A stretch of 64,000 nucleotides of DNA from a virus, in the IMG/VR virus record IMGVR_UViG_3300028844_007948, positions 1 to 64,000 of that record. One strand, 5' to 3'. Shown piece after piece: positions 52,201-58,628 of this stretch. Under the pieces are notes generated by a model. That model was not told where the DNA came from. It did no database searches and was given only the letters and a program-made list of their open reading frames with translations. How positions within the stretch are numbered: position 1 is the stretch's first letter; each line of letters opens with the position of its first letter. The translations under genes and the position numbers were made by a program.

Positions 52201-54018
52201 GGAGCATTTGAGCAGCTTAATGCCATTAATCAAGGACAGAAAACCATTCGCGCTGGTGTTGGAGTAGGAATTATGGATAAAGTTGTTGACCAGGAAAGAA
52301 GGCAACTAAATTTTGACACAATAAACCAAGATCCAACATCAACACCACTAGAAAGAGCAAGAGGAAAAGCAGAACTACAATCATTCACCATAGGAACAAA
52401 AGATCAAAGAGTTCAAATGGGGAGCCTCAGGGACGAACAAGCCCTTCAAAATAGAGATTTAATTGATGCTGAAAGAGACAGATTAAATGCAGTATCCGCA
52501 GGAAAAGCAGCTAAGACTGACGAAGCAAAGTTTGCCGCAAAAAGTGTGGAAGAATCAGCTGTTGCTAGAATAGCAGAATTAAAAGGTACAATAGAAAACC
52601 TTGACAAAAGTATGCTAGACTTAGCTCATCAAATGGAGAGAACTACCCCAAGAGATAAAGGGTTCGTCTCTGAATTTAAACAAAATACATCGATGGGGCT
52701 TGAGTTAGGTTTTGCTGAAATAGAAGCTCAATCTGAGCAAATATATACAAGACTAGGACAAGACTTGCCAATGGTTTTCAGAGATGGTCTTGTAGACGCA
52801 ATGCAAGCAGCCTTAGACGGAAGTCAAAAATTAGGAGATTCCTTTGAGCAAATAGGAATGTCTTTATTACAAAACATACAGAAAGCATTCCTGACAAGTG
52901 CTTCAAACAGAATAACTGGTGCCGTAGGATCTGTGTTTGGGCTAGACGGTTATAATACTGGGGGATATGTAAATGGTGGAAGTGGAATAAAAGATGATGT
53001 CCCAGCGATGTTAATGGGGGGAGAGTATGTAATCAAAAGGAGTGCTGTACAAAAATACGGAGTAAACTTTTTAGAAAACTTAAATCAAGGAAGTATACAA
53101 GGGTTTGCTGGAGGAGGAGCCGTTCTTAATGTAGGATCTCCAATGGCAGCAGAAAGAGAGTCTTATGTAGACAAAAGTAAATATGGAAATGTAACTAGAT
53201 ATAAAACAAAACAAGCTGGTATAGGAATCAATAGTCAGCTTACTGGATATGCAATAGCAAATGATAGAAGTATACAGAAATACTTTAGAGATCAAGAGAC
53301 TCAATTTAATCAGAATTTAAATACAAAAAAACAAGAAGAAGCAAGACAGAAAAATAAAGATTACGAGAAGAAGGCAAAGAAAAGAAGCTTTTGGAATATG
53401 GTTATAGGAATAGCTGGATCCGCTTTATTGGGGAAAGCTGTTCAATGGGGTACTGATAAGTTCAAGCAAACCGATTTTTACAAAAATAGAGCTGCAGCTA
53501 AGGCTGAAAGGTCTATGGCGGATAATGGATATGTTCAAGTAAGAGGTAAAAGCATTCAGCGATTATACCCAAAACCTTCAGACCAATCTGGTGTCAGGAA
53601 AATGATTAGCAATGCCCACAGGGATGGAGGCTGGAAAGCTGCATCTACAATAATGCGGGATAATAATATAAGAGGTACTGTTGACGAAACTGGGGTACAA
53701 CTAAATAAAGGCGGCGCAGTACCAGCAAGGCTTACTGGAGGGGAATATGTAATGAGTCCAGGAGCTGTTAAAACTTATGGCTCTTCATTGATGCAGAATT
53801 TAAACAATGGCTCCATACAAACTGGCGGTCAATCTGGTCAATCTGGTCAAGTAAGTAATGTTTCCCATGGAGATGTGAATATAAGTATAAATGTAGACAA
53901 TTCTGGAGGAGCTTCTTCTGGAGGAGGTTTAAATTCACCAGAGTTTGCGTCAAAAGTCAAGAGTGCAGTAATGAATATAATTTCACAAGAAAAAAGAGTT
54001 GGAGGGAGTTTGAGGTAA
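43288..54018 (+). CDS. Tape measure protein with modular insert
   Basis: 3,576 residues, one of the longer tape measures and implying a long tail. The N-terminus has the TP901-like pattern (TEINIVMGLTNSQLDDFSKG, then ELARQGLTMEETLK). Residues about 540-1480 are made of short modules divided by G-(L/M)-I-P-N-(Y/F) motifs, including a GNAT-like domain near 650-780. Hydrophobic, Gly/Ala-rich segments at about 1875-1950 and 2130-2200 are potential membrane-spanning pieces. The rest is coiled coil. The C-terminal end has repeats such as DDVPAMLMGGEYVIKRSAV and ARLTGGEYVMSPGAV, typical of tape measures. The start follows AAGGAATAAGGAA. Confidence 0.92.
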   Translation: MPLKIPTIQVGLEKSIQKAVKNVSARGGLYLSLNDKNFTRPLGKITGSVSEFNRSLEASNARVLAFGASVGMIQGVQTAFKALLQTTIQVEKQLTEINIVMGLTNSQLDDFSKGLFKVAKNTAQSFSTVATAATELARQGLTMEETLKRTNDALILTRLTGLDAASAVNGLTAALNTFNKAGLDSTQILSKMAAVDVQFAVSTEDLIDAVSRAGAVAQDAGVSFDELLGAVTAAQQMTARGGKVIGNSFKTIFTRVQRSTTISRLEELGIAVRDVAGNTLPAIRVLENLSATYDKLADTTKAAVAEQVGGVFQINILKAAINDLSSSNSILARATQISASASDEAYKKNEILNRSLSALSSQAATSITELSNIIGEIGFSNQIRDYLTFIRDQVSSINDFLGQKEGESAGADFAKGLIKGIGNVISGPGLLLAAGVLIKLFAKTSTFLVGSAKELMGVVSASQRQKQVQESIVAVLGENSSLQKRILAQEGNRAAQEKTILTLLQAQSREQQRIAATAKAVGPAILRAGFNTSLQRGGKIASSGLIPNYVTPKEKEMEKQGARDGGYTPGTVKSMDIKGKGRIIYNTAEKVKKFSGMSEPAILPPWRSKAGRKYKNTFEETHGFNPYANKGMIPNYSKSRSNITFKEMGGGQIGGPPRQVLFKSTVGGEKFTDAQTMEIVDPKNGGKMGLQVIFTGDSPSEMRGKGYGRELYEYMAKYAKRNGYGGLYGDMGTSISAMRVVDSIAKRKSFKVEKNPDLKFIKDDFEEEGIWGSDDWTYRLSNKGLIPNYGAFSHDKNLLGSLLANDFAKDGRIKYLDALSYVDEKGLTSILKSFNKYGEHDGWKASWPGMPVNQLMKNFPKYSTGGKPYDSGAKGLYSGLTPTRIKEILEKPEITRQFYKYITGKTSSIDVESGLTPQEKDYFKSNFGMVPKLKHIEDGFVSSGANQKKKNLNALRYDFLKAGPKGGSSTMSKIKTQFRGTLFKDPKRRANLFRQNNELAPDPILQLPYDPGRRHIDPNIRMAQPGDYLKAQQLKLEQEMMGSQSGILRGSSFRASDMGRMRSALSFNTSARDYQNKFLVNEFEELMKGQEGKRDPMSFSKAERRISGRLKVNPRIRSFYENMTRATRSKWGFSGGMIPNFGLKINAGAMKSIGLQSTLGQAKSRQEGVIGMSELDKILQSNLFKSIKYLPLKSDTPIMIKNARYGVHSLKKGAPPPKGFKSWKDFDENSPLGRTRVVYAKPKTESEKPFKRLKLERIESINHQGKTLTVDPNLANNGLIPNFIFKKLKTVSQAVKTFKEDTGAFSAGTRNNIWSTTQNKIKLRSSNYDDVRQFVNSKSFRLLDPAEQKRIKSDLKAQSESLNMNDVTRPYFQYDDPDYQGAIHANKGLIPNYSKLFSEGAKNVLSKNPQYTGAVQEAIQREASFGLTPKVVEAHSLKSSKNPGLAVVNQEQESGSLQKARILHGGLNPNQKTSAVPNYAKTQVDVTKVLQLRKESVRNINDVGLNSVSKSFDRAANVIDKFSTSVKSAQSYLGQQGTEYAKSSELIKEANLREKARLGTLEKETSARKKYMREVLRKDSLAKLSSRSGPVGELATQFMGSSNFEKDLKFRMGVAKEANDFETLKGLKKFDKAIDESARGMFNNATTKASILNSQLRESTKDGNKLKRFQGAEGFGKREMRKFFSQSFLQERGIQTLDSKESMNVMASMGERGEKAFQDYVKSQGVMSSNKTLARAGLRTGDFSSLLGGNDGKNFIKQLEKYQRMVDGGAKGKGTARRELMREAARIGADSASSEKLQSMVLSTQKQVKDDAPKGAPQSARDRISGGRISGALGSFQSGMSGSGLRSQGFMGLVGNRAGQGINRFGTGAKNFMKGGFGAAGGQMGLGLSIAAPMLAGMVANKTPREDRAVLQNGQFNVQGTGADTASSTLMGVGMGAIFGAPGAIVGGVIGFVQSLTKATLTIDEQIRVREKEIAIIGQNVQAAQSLQNLSSARAEAFAVGDSDRIAEIDTAMNRALAGVNDKKTLTALAASGGDSDALSKIQRQLQDQMTNAVSVQNFGVALKNSDQQKAAKNAGVAMGGMIAQAIRNENVDESTALDILRNIQTSTAQKEKSGMLDTKSLNALRKKASGGQELTSGLGMAGGLAGGLMAGGAALSMSGVGMPLGLAMAAAGAGIGILSGRAIESGAAKSDLEKQQKLGLDEINELSKLVDAGAMTETAMNQLVAAFREGEISMGDIAKEAESAVVEFQKIKKASDRASSALFNIDQSFKRTIGKMVVDLEVNKIRSAAESNARKSNVNFTSQFMSPISASDFLAREQSKILASDAQGRVGQFQRETDINFLRGVQSKSKSLNFGGPQMEFVRKTVEDQGVGSIESMIRRREMSGVMNLNLNTKNLDDIFEKVGVKGGVDAFNKDSKITMPENLNELKDLLGTGDKDEQKRIMDELVANLPKARQEGSMQTKFTRALEGADVQTLTEIIDLRKEQFRIVQEQILAERKNLSIQIAQQKIQTQIQAKLESLRQESSNRSMALDTNMIGVRGRADTNRSLTGFEAQSPIFRGMSSDAEESKRQTGLRKRVFDEDIKVRKAEALNMLKKEAVRLLSEKNLVDALNDLKSSIEKETDFAATEGNQVGSQKGQQIPVKTEPSSAASSASGAGAGKSPAVKMGKQMSSFKTSGNNEEGSKRIKEIGKKIDQNNIEIKTQESKLNTESSVEDTLATKLKKYKGVLKQLENLNNLPENKTSFSKPGNLFKRNERDDSRESAKRKLQDLDLNQFSKVTGTRLDVFDGFDSGDSGGSYVQTSRDATDAEMIKSMTDLVEKTESQLQETRSKKGSTESAIEKAKSEIQEQKKQIEEIEKQMAEGVVELSDTLKGQNISLKNINVEKTANLTKDLFKADSIEGLTETLNKNLEDIKANDPSGQIALQLQGWGELVNNVGASLDDAVRAFNVEEAKRAQEEFNRNLTFSNYSSGAFEQLNAINQGQKTIRAGVGVGIMDKVVDQERRQLNFDTINQDPTSTPLERARGKAELQSFTIGTKDQRVQMGSLRDEQALQNRDLIDAERDRLNAVSAGKAAKTDEAKFAAKSVEESAVARIAELKGTIENLDKSMLDLAHQMERTTPRDKGFVSEFKQNTSMGLELGFAEIEAQSEQIYTRLGQDLPMVFRDGLVDAMQAALDGSQKLGDSFEQIGMSLLQNIQKAFLTSASNRITGAVGSVFGLDGYNTGGYVNGGSGIKDDVPAMLMGGEYVIKRSAVQKYGVNFLENLNQGSIQGFAGGGAVLNVGSPMAAERESYVDKSKYGNVTRYKTKQAGIGINSQLTGYAIANDRSIQKYFRDQETQFNQNLNTKKQEEARQKNKDYEKKAKKRSFWNMVIGIAGSALLGKAVQWGTDKFKQTDFYKNRAAAKAERSMADNGYVQVRGKSIQRLYPKPSDQSGVRKMISNAHRDGGWKAASTIMRDNNIRGTVDETGVQLNKGGAVPARLTGGEYVMSPGAVKTYGSSLMQNLNNGSIQTGGQSGQSGQVSNVSHGDVNISINVDNSGGASSGGGLNSPEFASKVKSAVMNIISQEKRVGGSLR
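44917..47724 (+). repeat. Dispersed G-(L/M)-I-P-N-(Y/F) motif array within the tape measure
   Basis: Copies start at bases 44917, 45178, 45637, 46069 (degenerate, GMVPKL), 46693, 47119, 47449 and 47707 (degenerate, SAVPNY). Protein positions are about 544, 631, 784, 928, 1136, 1278, 1388 and 1474. The gaps are 87 to 208 residues and each holds a different sequence. Similar motifs are something I remember from other marine phage proteins, where they divide unrelated small domains. Confidence 0.75.
45202..45636 (+). other. GNAT acetyltransferase-like domain embedded in the tape measure
   Basis: The module between motifs 2 and 3. The acetyl-CoA-binding signature R-G-K-G-Y-G (residues 703-708) starts a helix ELYEYMAKYAKRNGYGGLYG, preceded by a beta strand GLQVIFTGDSPSE. 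GNAT enzymes show R/Q-x-x-G-x-G/A followed by such a helix. A later SAMRVVDSIAKRKSFKVEKN fits the last helix-strand unit. No enzymatic activity is proven. Confidence 0.65.
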
Positions 54019-54019
54019 A

Positions 54020-54850
54020 ATGGGCGGTTATGTACATAATGCGGATCAATCATTCTATATAAATGGACTGCAAATTTCTGGTGTAAGATCTGTATCTGCA
54101 AATTATCAAATACCATCAGAAGATAATGATTTTTTAGGTTATGTCGGGGCTGCAGATTTTATGCAAAACGCTCCAGGAGTGGCAAACTTTTCTGTAGAAA
54201 GGTCTATGATAACAATGGATCAACCAATAACAGAATTATTAGTTACTAATTCTGGGTTTGATGGAGGACTTACCTTCAACAATAAAAATTTTAACTTTCA
54301 GAGTGGATATATAAATTCATATCAATGCTCGTTTTCTGTAGATAGTGTTGCGGAATCATCTTTAAGTTTAACAGCATTTGGTGAAGTTGGTCCAAATGTA
54401 GAAATAAAAAAAAACACTCAGGAGCAAAAAGAATTATTTATTCCTACAAACAGCGGTATAAAAGTAGAATGCGACGGAAGGGAAAGTAATAGGGTTCTAA
54501 GTTTTTCGTTTTCTACTAACATTAAAAATGATCCAGTATATAAAATAGGTTCAATATATCCCTGTGAAATAGTTCAGTCCTTGCCTATAAGGCAAACATT
54601 TAATATTGAAATGGAAATAGATGATTTTGATTCAAAAAATGTATATGATTATATGAGGACTGGAATACATTTTGAAACGATAAGGGTTAAGTTACAAAAT
54701 CAATGCGGAGAAAAAAGAGAAGTTGAGTACTTATTTAAAGATGCTCATTTGCTGTCTCAAAACCTAAGCACAGACGCTGAAAACAATACAAAAGTTGAGC
54801 TTTCATATTCTACGGTTTCTAGATATAAACCCGATATTTTTTATAAATGA
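54020..54850 (+). CDS. Tail tube-fold protein, distal tail candidate (first paralogue)
   Basis: 276 residues. SVSANYQIPSEDNDFLGYVG and GVANFSVERSMITMDQPITE, then YKIGSIYPCEIVQSLPIRQTF, match the general pattern of the tail-tube protein and of the next gene. It starts one base after the tape-measure stop. Being next to the tape measure and ahead of lambda gpM/gpL-like genes suggests a distal tail or tail-terminator place. Function is inferred from gene order and paralogy. Confidence 0.58.
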   Translation: MGGYVHNADQSFYINGLQISGVRSVSANYQIPSEDNDFLGYVGAADFMQNAPGVANFSVERSMITMDQPITELLVTNSGFDGGLTFNNKNFNFQSGYINSYQCSFSVDSVAESSLSLTAFGEVGPNVEIKKNTQEQKELFIPTNSGIKVECDGRESNRVLSFSFSTNIKNDPVYKIGSIYPCEIVQSLPIRQTFNIEMEIDDFDSKNVYDYMRTGIHFETIRVKLQNQCGEKREVEYLFKDAHLLSQNLSTDAENNTKVELSYSTVSRYKPDIFYK

Positions 54851-55608
54851 AATATATAAGACATCAAGAATGCGAAATACAGATAAATGGAGAAAAATTT
54901 TTTGCAAAAGATGCTTCTTTGTCAACATCAACTTCTATTGAGGCAAAACGGGTATACGGAGGAGAATTAAGAAATTATCTGGCAAGCTCTGCTGAAAGTG
55001 CAAATGTACAGTTTAGTTATTATTTAACTGGGAAAGAAGACTCCATAGGATTTTTAACTGGAAATAATTCTTGCTCTGGAAGTTTTTGTGGAATAAATTT
55101 TTCTGGAGCATATTTAACTAACTATGGAATAGAGATAGCTCCATATAAGCCTGTGCAATTCAGTGCATCATTTGATATTTATAGTGGGTTTGAGAGTGAA
55201 ACTAAAACTGGATCCTTCACTACAGACCCAGTGAAATTCGCAAACGGAGCATATACTGAACTTTTAAATTTTAATAAAAATAATATAGGCTTAGATTTTC
55301 CAACAAATATATCATACTCAGTAGAATGCGAAAGAAAACCTAGCTATGTAATAGGACAACAATATCCTCAGGATGTGGTCCAGGGAAAGGTATCGAGAAT
55401 GATTTCTATAAATGGAGAAAACATTGGAAAGGTCATCGATTATTCAGGTAGGGATTTTGCAAAAGTATCCATATCTCCCAAAACAATGGATTATGCAGCA
55501 AGAGGTAGAACTATAGAATGTGAGGGAATAATAACAAGTCAAAATTTAAGCATATCAACTAAAGGCTTAATGAATGGTAGTATAGAAGTAATGGAGAGTA
55601 TGAGATGA
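54847..55608 (+). CDS. Tail tube-fold protein, distal tail candidate (second paralogue)
   Basis: 253 residues. It repeats the pattern of the preceding gene: SSAESANVQFSYYLTGKED, then GIEIAPYKPVQFSASFDIY and YVIGQQYPQDVVQGKVSRM. The last segment matches YKIGSIYPCEIVQSLPIRQ of its neighbour. The genes overlap by 4 bases. A tandem duplication followed by specialisation is likely. Confidence 0.58.
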   Translation: MKYIRHQECEIQINGEKFFAKDASLSTSTSIEAKRVYGGELRNYLASSAESANVQFSYYLTGKEDSIGFLTGNNSCSGSFCGINFSGAYLTNYGIEIAPYKPVQFSASFDIYSGFESETKTGSFTTDPVKFANGAYTELLNFNKNNIGLDFPTNISYSVECERKPSYVIGQQYPQDVVQGKVSRMISINGENIGKVIDYSGRDFAKVSISPKTMDYAARGRTIECEGIITSQNLSISTKGLMNGSIEVMESMR

Positions 55609-56579
55609 ATACTTTAAACAAAACAAGATTCTGGAATTTAGAAAAAGATTATTATGTAGACTCTGAAAATGTGGGGTCTGATTTTTATAATAATTACGAA
55701 AGTTTTATAAAAGGATCAAAAATAGATTCAAACCTTAAAAATTTTAAATACAATAACCCCTTTTCTTTTATTCCTTCTTATAATTCATCTGTATCTATAA
55801 CTTTTTTAAATAAAGTATCTTCCTATGGAGATAATTATATATCAATAGAACCACGGTCATTGAATAGAATAATTTTTGAAGCTAACTTAAGTTTTGATAA
55901 TAGAAATGACGATGAATCTTCTAATATAGTTGAATACATTAATTCCAAAAAAGGGGCTGATTATTTTCCGCTTCAAATGATAGATAGGAATGGATTAAGT
56001 AATGAAAATGCATATAAATCCCTATTTTCGATAAAACCTTATTTTGTGCAAGAATTTAGTTGCAATAAGATTACTTCCAGTTCAACCTACAAAGGAGATA
56101 ATAATATTCAATTAATTTTTCTGAATGATTTAATAACACAAACAACTGTTAGAAATATAATTTATGTAAATTCTATGCCTGAAGACAAAAAACAGATAGT
56201 AAATGAATATTGGCATAAAGAAAAACTAGATATAAGACCTTCTTACCCACTTTCAAGAGAAGAAGATTTTAAAGTCTCTAATGTTAATTTAGGAAGTTCA
56301 AAAACATACATAGAAAAAGATGGAGTTAACCCAAAATTAGCTACAATAAACTTAAATTTTAATGGCATAGACGACGATACTTTGTTAAAACTTTTAGCAT
56401 TTTTTCTATCAAAACAAGGGTATGAAAGTTTTGAATTTGAACTAGAAAAGCCAGAAAAGAAAGTTATAAATGTAACAGCTTCGAAAATACAGCATACTTT
56501 TCTTTACATGAACTCTCATAATGTAAGCATTAGTATTTCAGAAGTCCCCGTGAGGAGAAAATTTTTCTTCAAACCTTAG
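55605..56579 (+). CDS. Tail tip protein, lambda gpM-like
   Basis: 324 residues. The C-terminal third (ATINLNFNGIDDDTLLKLLA, then YESFEFELEKPEKKVINVTA, SHNVSISISEVPVRRKF) resembles the end of lambda gpM. In gpM, a helix lies before a beta pair that includes a F-x-W/F-P segment. The N-terminal 200 residues are additional and not recognised. Gene order M, L, K, I, J follows strictly. It has a 4-base overlap upstream. Confidence 0.65.
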   Translation: MNTLNKTRFWNLEKDYYVDSENVGSDFYNNYESFIKGSKIDSNLKNFKYNNPFSFIPSYNSSVSITFLNKVSSYGDNYISIEPRSLNRIIFEANLSFDNRNDDESSNIVEYINSKKGADYFPLQMIDRNGLSNENAYKSLFSIKPYFVQEFSCNKITSSSTYKGDNNIQLIFLNDLITQTTVRNIIYVNSMPEDKKQIVNEYWHKEKLDIRPSYPLSREEDFKVSNVNLGSSKTYIEKDGVNPKLATINLNFNGIDDDTLLKLLAFFLSKQGYESFEFELEKPEKKVINVTASKIQHTFLYMNSHNVSISISEVPVRRKFFFKP

Positions 56580-56612
56580 TCGAAAAAACTTGAATAAAAA
56601 ATATTATATATA

Positions 56613-57518
56613 ATGGCATTTCTAAAAAAAGAAGAGGTAAACGCGGAACTATTTAATCATAGCAAAAATTCCTGTATAGAATTTTTAGAAATATCAGAGA
56701 TTCCAAACTCCAGCGATGTTATAAGATTCCACGGGGGTTTAAATTCGATACATGAATCTGTTTACTTTGATAGTAAAGAATATTTTTACATACCATATGA
56801 GGGTAGTGATTTCGGGACCAGATCTGACGGAAGAGTTTCAAGGCCGACTATAAAGATCATAAACTTTAGCGGTTTTCTTTCTAAATTTATGATGGGCAAA
56901 GATGATCTACTAAAATCAAGGGTTAAGAGAATTAGAACTTTCTTTAGATTCCTGGATAAAGAAAACTTTTTAAATTATGATTCAGAGAAGCAATTCTGGG
57001 ACTCAATGGGAATAAACCCTGATCCAGAAGCTGTACTCAGGCCTGATATTTGGTATATAAATCAAAAAATAGAAGAAAATAAATTCTTTGTCGAGTTTGA
57101 GCTTTCTAATGCATTAGATTTAGAGGGGTCAACTCTACCAAGAAGACAAATAATAAACAATTATTGCTATTGGAAATACAGAGGGAAGGGATGCAGGTAT
57201 TCAGGGGGAGTCGTTGCAGATTCTAATAATGTTAAATTTGACAAAACGAGCTTAACACCAAAAGGTGAGTGGGCCGAAGGCATTGATTATGTTTTAGGAA
57301 ATGTAGTTTATTTATGGACTAGAGAGGGGCACGGGCAAAGAGCTTTAATGTATGTTTGCACTGAACCTCACACATCTTCAGATGAAACCAGACCTTCAAT
57401 AAATTCTAAAAATTGGGCAATGGATGCATGCTCGAAAACATTAAAAGGATGCAGAATGAGATTTGGTGAGAAATCCGTACTTCCTTATGGCGGATTCCCG
57501 TCAAGTAGACTTTACTAA
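56613..57518 (+). CDS. Tail tip protein, lambda gpL-like, with Fe-S-type cysteines
   Basis: 301 residues. The family signature is clear: NNYCYWKYRGKGCRYSGG near residues 185-200, then DACSKTLKGCRMRFGE and LPYGGFPSSRLY at the C-terminus. In lambda gpL the four Cys bind an iron-sulfur cluster, and the same four-Cys arrangement is present here. It functions in the tail tip ring. The N-terminal 150 residues hold the beta-rich gpL domain. Confidence 0.88.
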   Translation: MAFLKKEEVNAELFNHSKNSCIEFLEISEIPNSSDVIRFHGGLNSIHESVYFDSKEYFYIPYEGSDFGTRSDGRVSRPTIKIINFSGFLSKFMMGKDDLLKSRVKRIRTFFRFLDKENFLNYDSEKQFWDSMGINPDPEAVLRPDIWYINQKIEENKFFVEFELSNALDLEGSTLPRRQIINNYCYWKYRGKGCRYSGGVVADSNNVKFDKTSLTPKGEWAEGIDYVLGNVVYLWTREGHGQRALMYVCTEPHTSSDETRPSINSKNWAMDACSKTLKGCRMRFGEKSVLPYGGFPSSRLY

Positions 57519-57520
57519 AA

Positions 57521-57901
57521 ATGCAAGAAGAAATTTTAAATAATATAAAAAAAATATCGGAAGCTAATCCTGAAGAGGAAGTGTGCGGCTTCTGGGTCTC
57601 TTGCAAGAAGCAACCAATAATTCAATGCAAAAATGTAGCACTAGATCGGGAAAACAACTTTGAAATATCTGCGGAAGAATATATAAACACATTTAATACA
57701 AAAAATATAATTCTACTATTTCATTCTCACCCAAAAGACACCGAAAGATTTTCAAAAGAAGATTTGTATATAAGTCAGCAATTAGAGATGCCAATATTAG
57801 TATACAGTAATGCAACAAAAAAATTTAATTTTTATAAGCCAGATTCAATAAAAAAAAATAAAACACTAAATACTATAGAAAAAAGTGTAGTTACATACTA
57901 A
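57521..57901 (+). CDS. JAB/MPN (JAMM) metalloprotease-like tail protein, lambda gpK-like
   Basis: 126 residues. The JAMM zinc motif is complete: LLFHSHPKDTERFSKEDL reads H-S-H-P, then seven residues to Ser, then x-x-Asp, with upstream Glu in PEEEVCGFW. Lambda gpK carries this JAB domain plus an NlpC/P60 domain. The NlpC part is missing, so only the metal-binding peptidase or binding domain remains. It starts 2 bases after the gpL-like stop. Confidence 0.85.
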   Translation: MQEEILNNIKKISEANPEEEVCGFWVSCKKQPIIQCKNVALDRENNFEISAEEYINTFNTKNIILLFHSHPKDTERFSKEDLYISQQLEMPILVYSNATKKFNFYKPDSIKKNKTLNTIEKSVVTY

Positions 57902-57911
57902 GGAAAAGGAA

Positions 57912-58625
57912 ATGAAAATTATTCTGCACGGACATATAGGAACAAAATTTGGCAAAGAATGGGATTTAAGTGTAAAGTCTCCAAATGAAGGTCTCAGGGC
58001 TATAGATGCTAATACGGGTGGATTCTTTTCTTATTTGGGGAGTAAAGAGAATGAAAATTTATATTTTAGGATATACAGGGATAAGAATTCTATAGGAAAT
58101 CATGAAGAACTCGGACTTGAGTCGAGCAATACAAATACTGTACATTTTTTTCCTATAATTAAAGGGTCCTCCGAAAGGTCAAGAGAGGCCAATAGAATGA
58201 TGGGATATGGAGCACTTGGCCTGGGTGTATCTTGGGGTCTGGATTACTTAGGAGCACAAATAGGCGGAACATTTGGTGCAATTCTGGGTTGGGTTGCTGA
58301 TATAGGTTATGAAATAAGTGCCTCCATGATGATACAAGGAGCAATGATGCATTTAACAAAAGATCCTCCCGACCCTCCTAATCATGAAGATGCTCAAATA
58401 GCATCAAAATCAACTACATCTTATACTTTTTCTAGACCTCTAAATAATACTACCCAGGGTGCTGTTGTTCCAGTTGGTTATGGGAGATTAAGAATAGGTA
58501 GTCATGTAATATCTTCTCATTTGATGAACAGTAGACTAGCAGCATTTAATCAAGTAAGAAATTCGACAGAAGATGATAATGGAAATTTAGTAGGAGCTGT
58601 CAATGTTGATCACTATACACTATAA
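57912..58625 (+). CDS. Tail assembly protein, lambda gpI-like
   Basis: 237 residues. The N-terminus (MKIILHGHIGTKFGKEWDLS, then EGLRAIDANTGGFFSYL) matches gpI, which has an N-terminal ubiquitin-like domain. A Gly/Ala-rich hydrophobic segment follows (residues about 100-150), then PLNNTTQGAVVPVGYGRLRI, typical of the C-terminal gpI part. gpI is needed for assembly of tail tips but absent from mature tails. A strong ribosome site (AAGGAAAAGGAA) lies directly upstream. Confidence 0.82.
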   Translation: MKIILHGHIGTKFGKEWDLSVKSPNEGLRAIDANTGGFFSYLGSKENENLYFRIYRDKNSIGNHEELGLESSNTNTVHFFPIIKGSSERSREANRMMGYGALGLGVSWGLDYLGAQIGGTFGAILGWVADIGYEISASMMIQGAMMHLTKDPPDPPNHEDAQIASKSTTSYTFSRPLNNTTQGAVVPVGYGRLRIGSHVISSHLMNSRLAAFNQVRNSTEDDNGNLVGAVNVDHYTL

Positions 58626-58628
58626 GTC

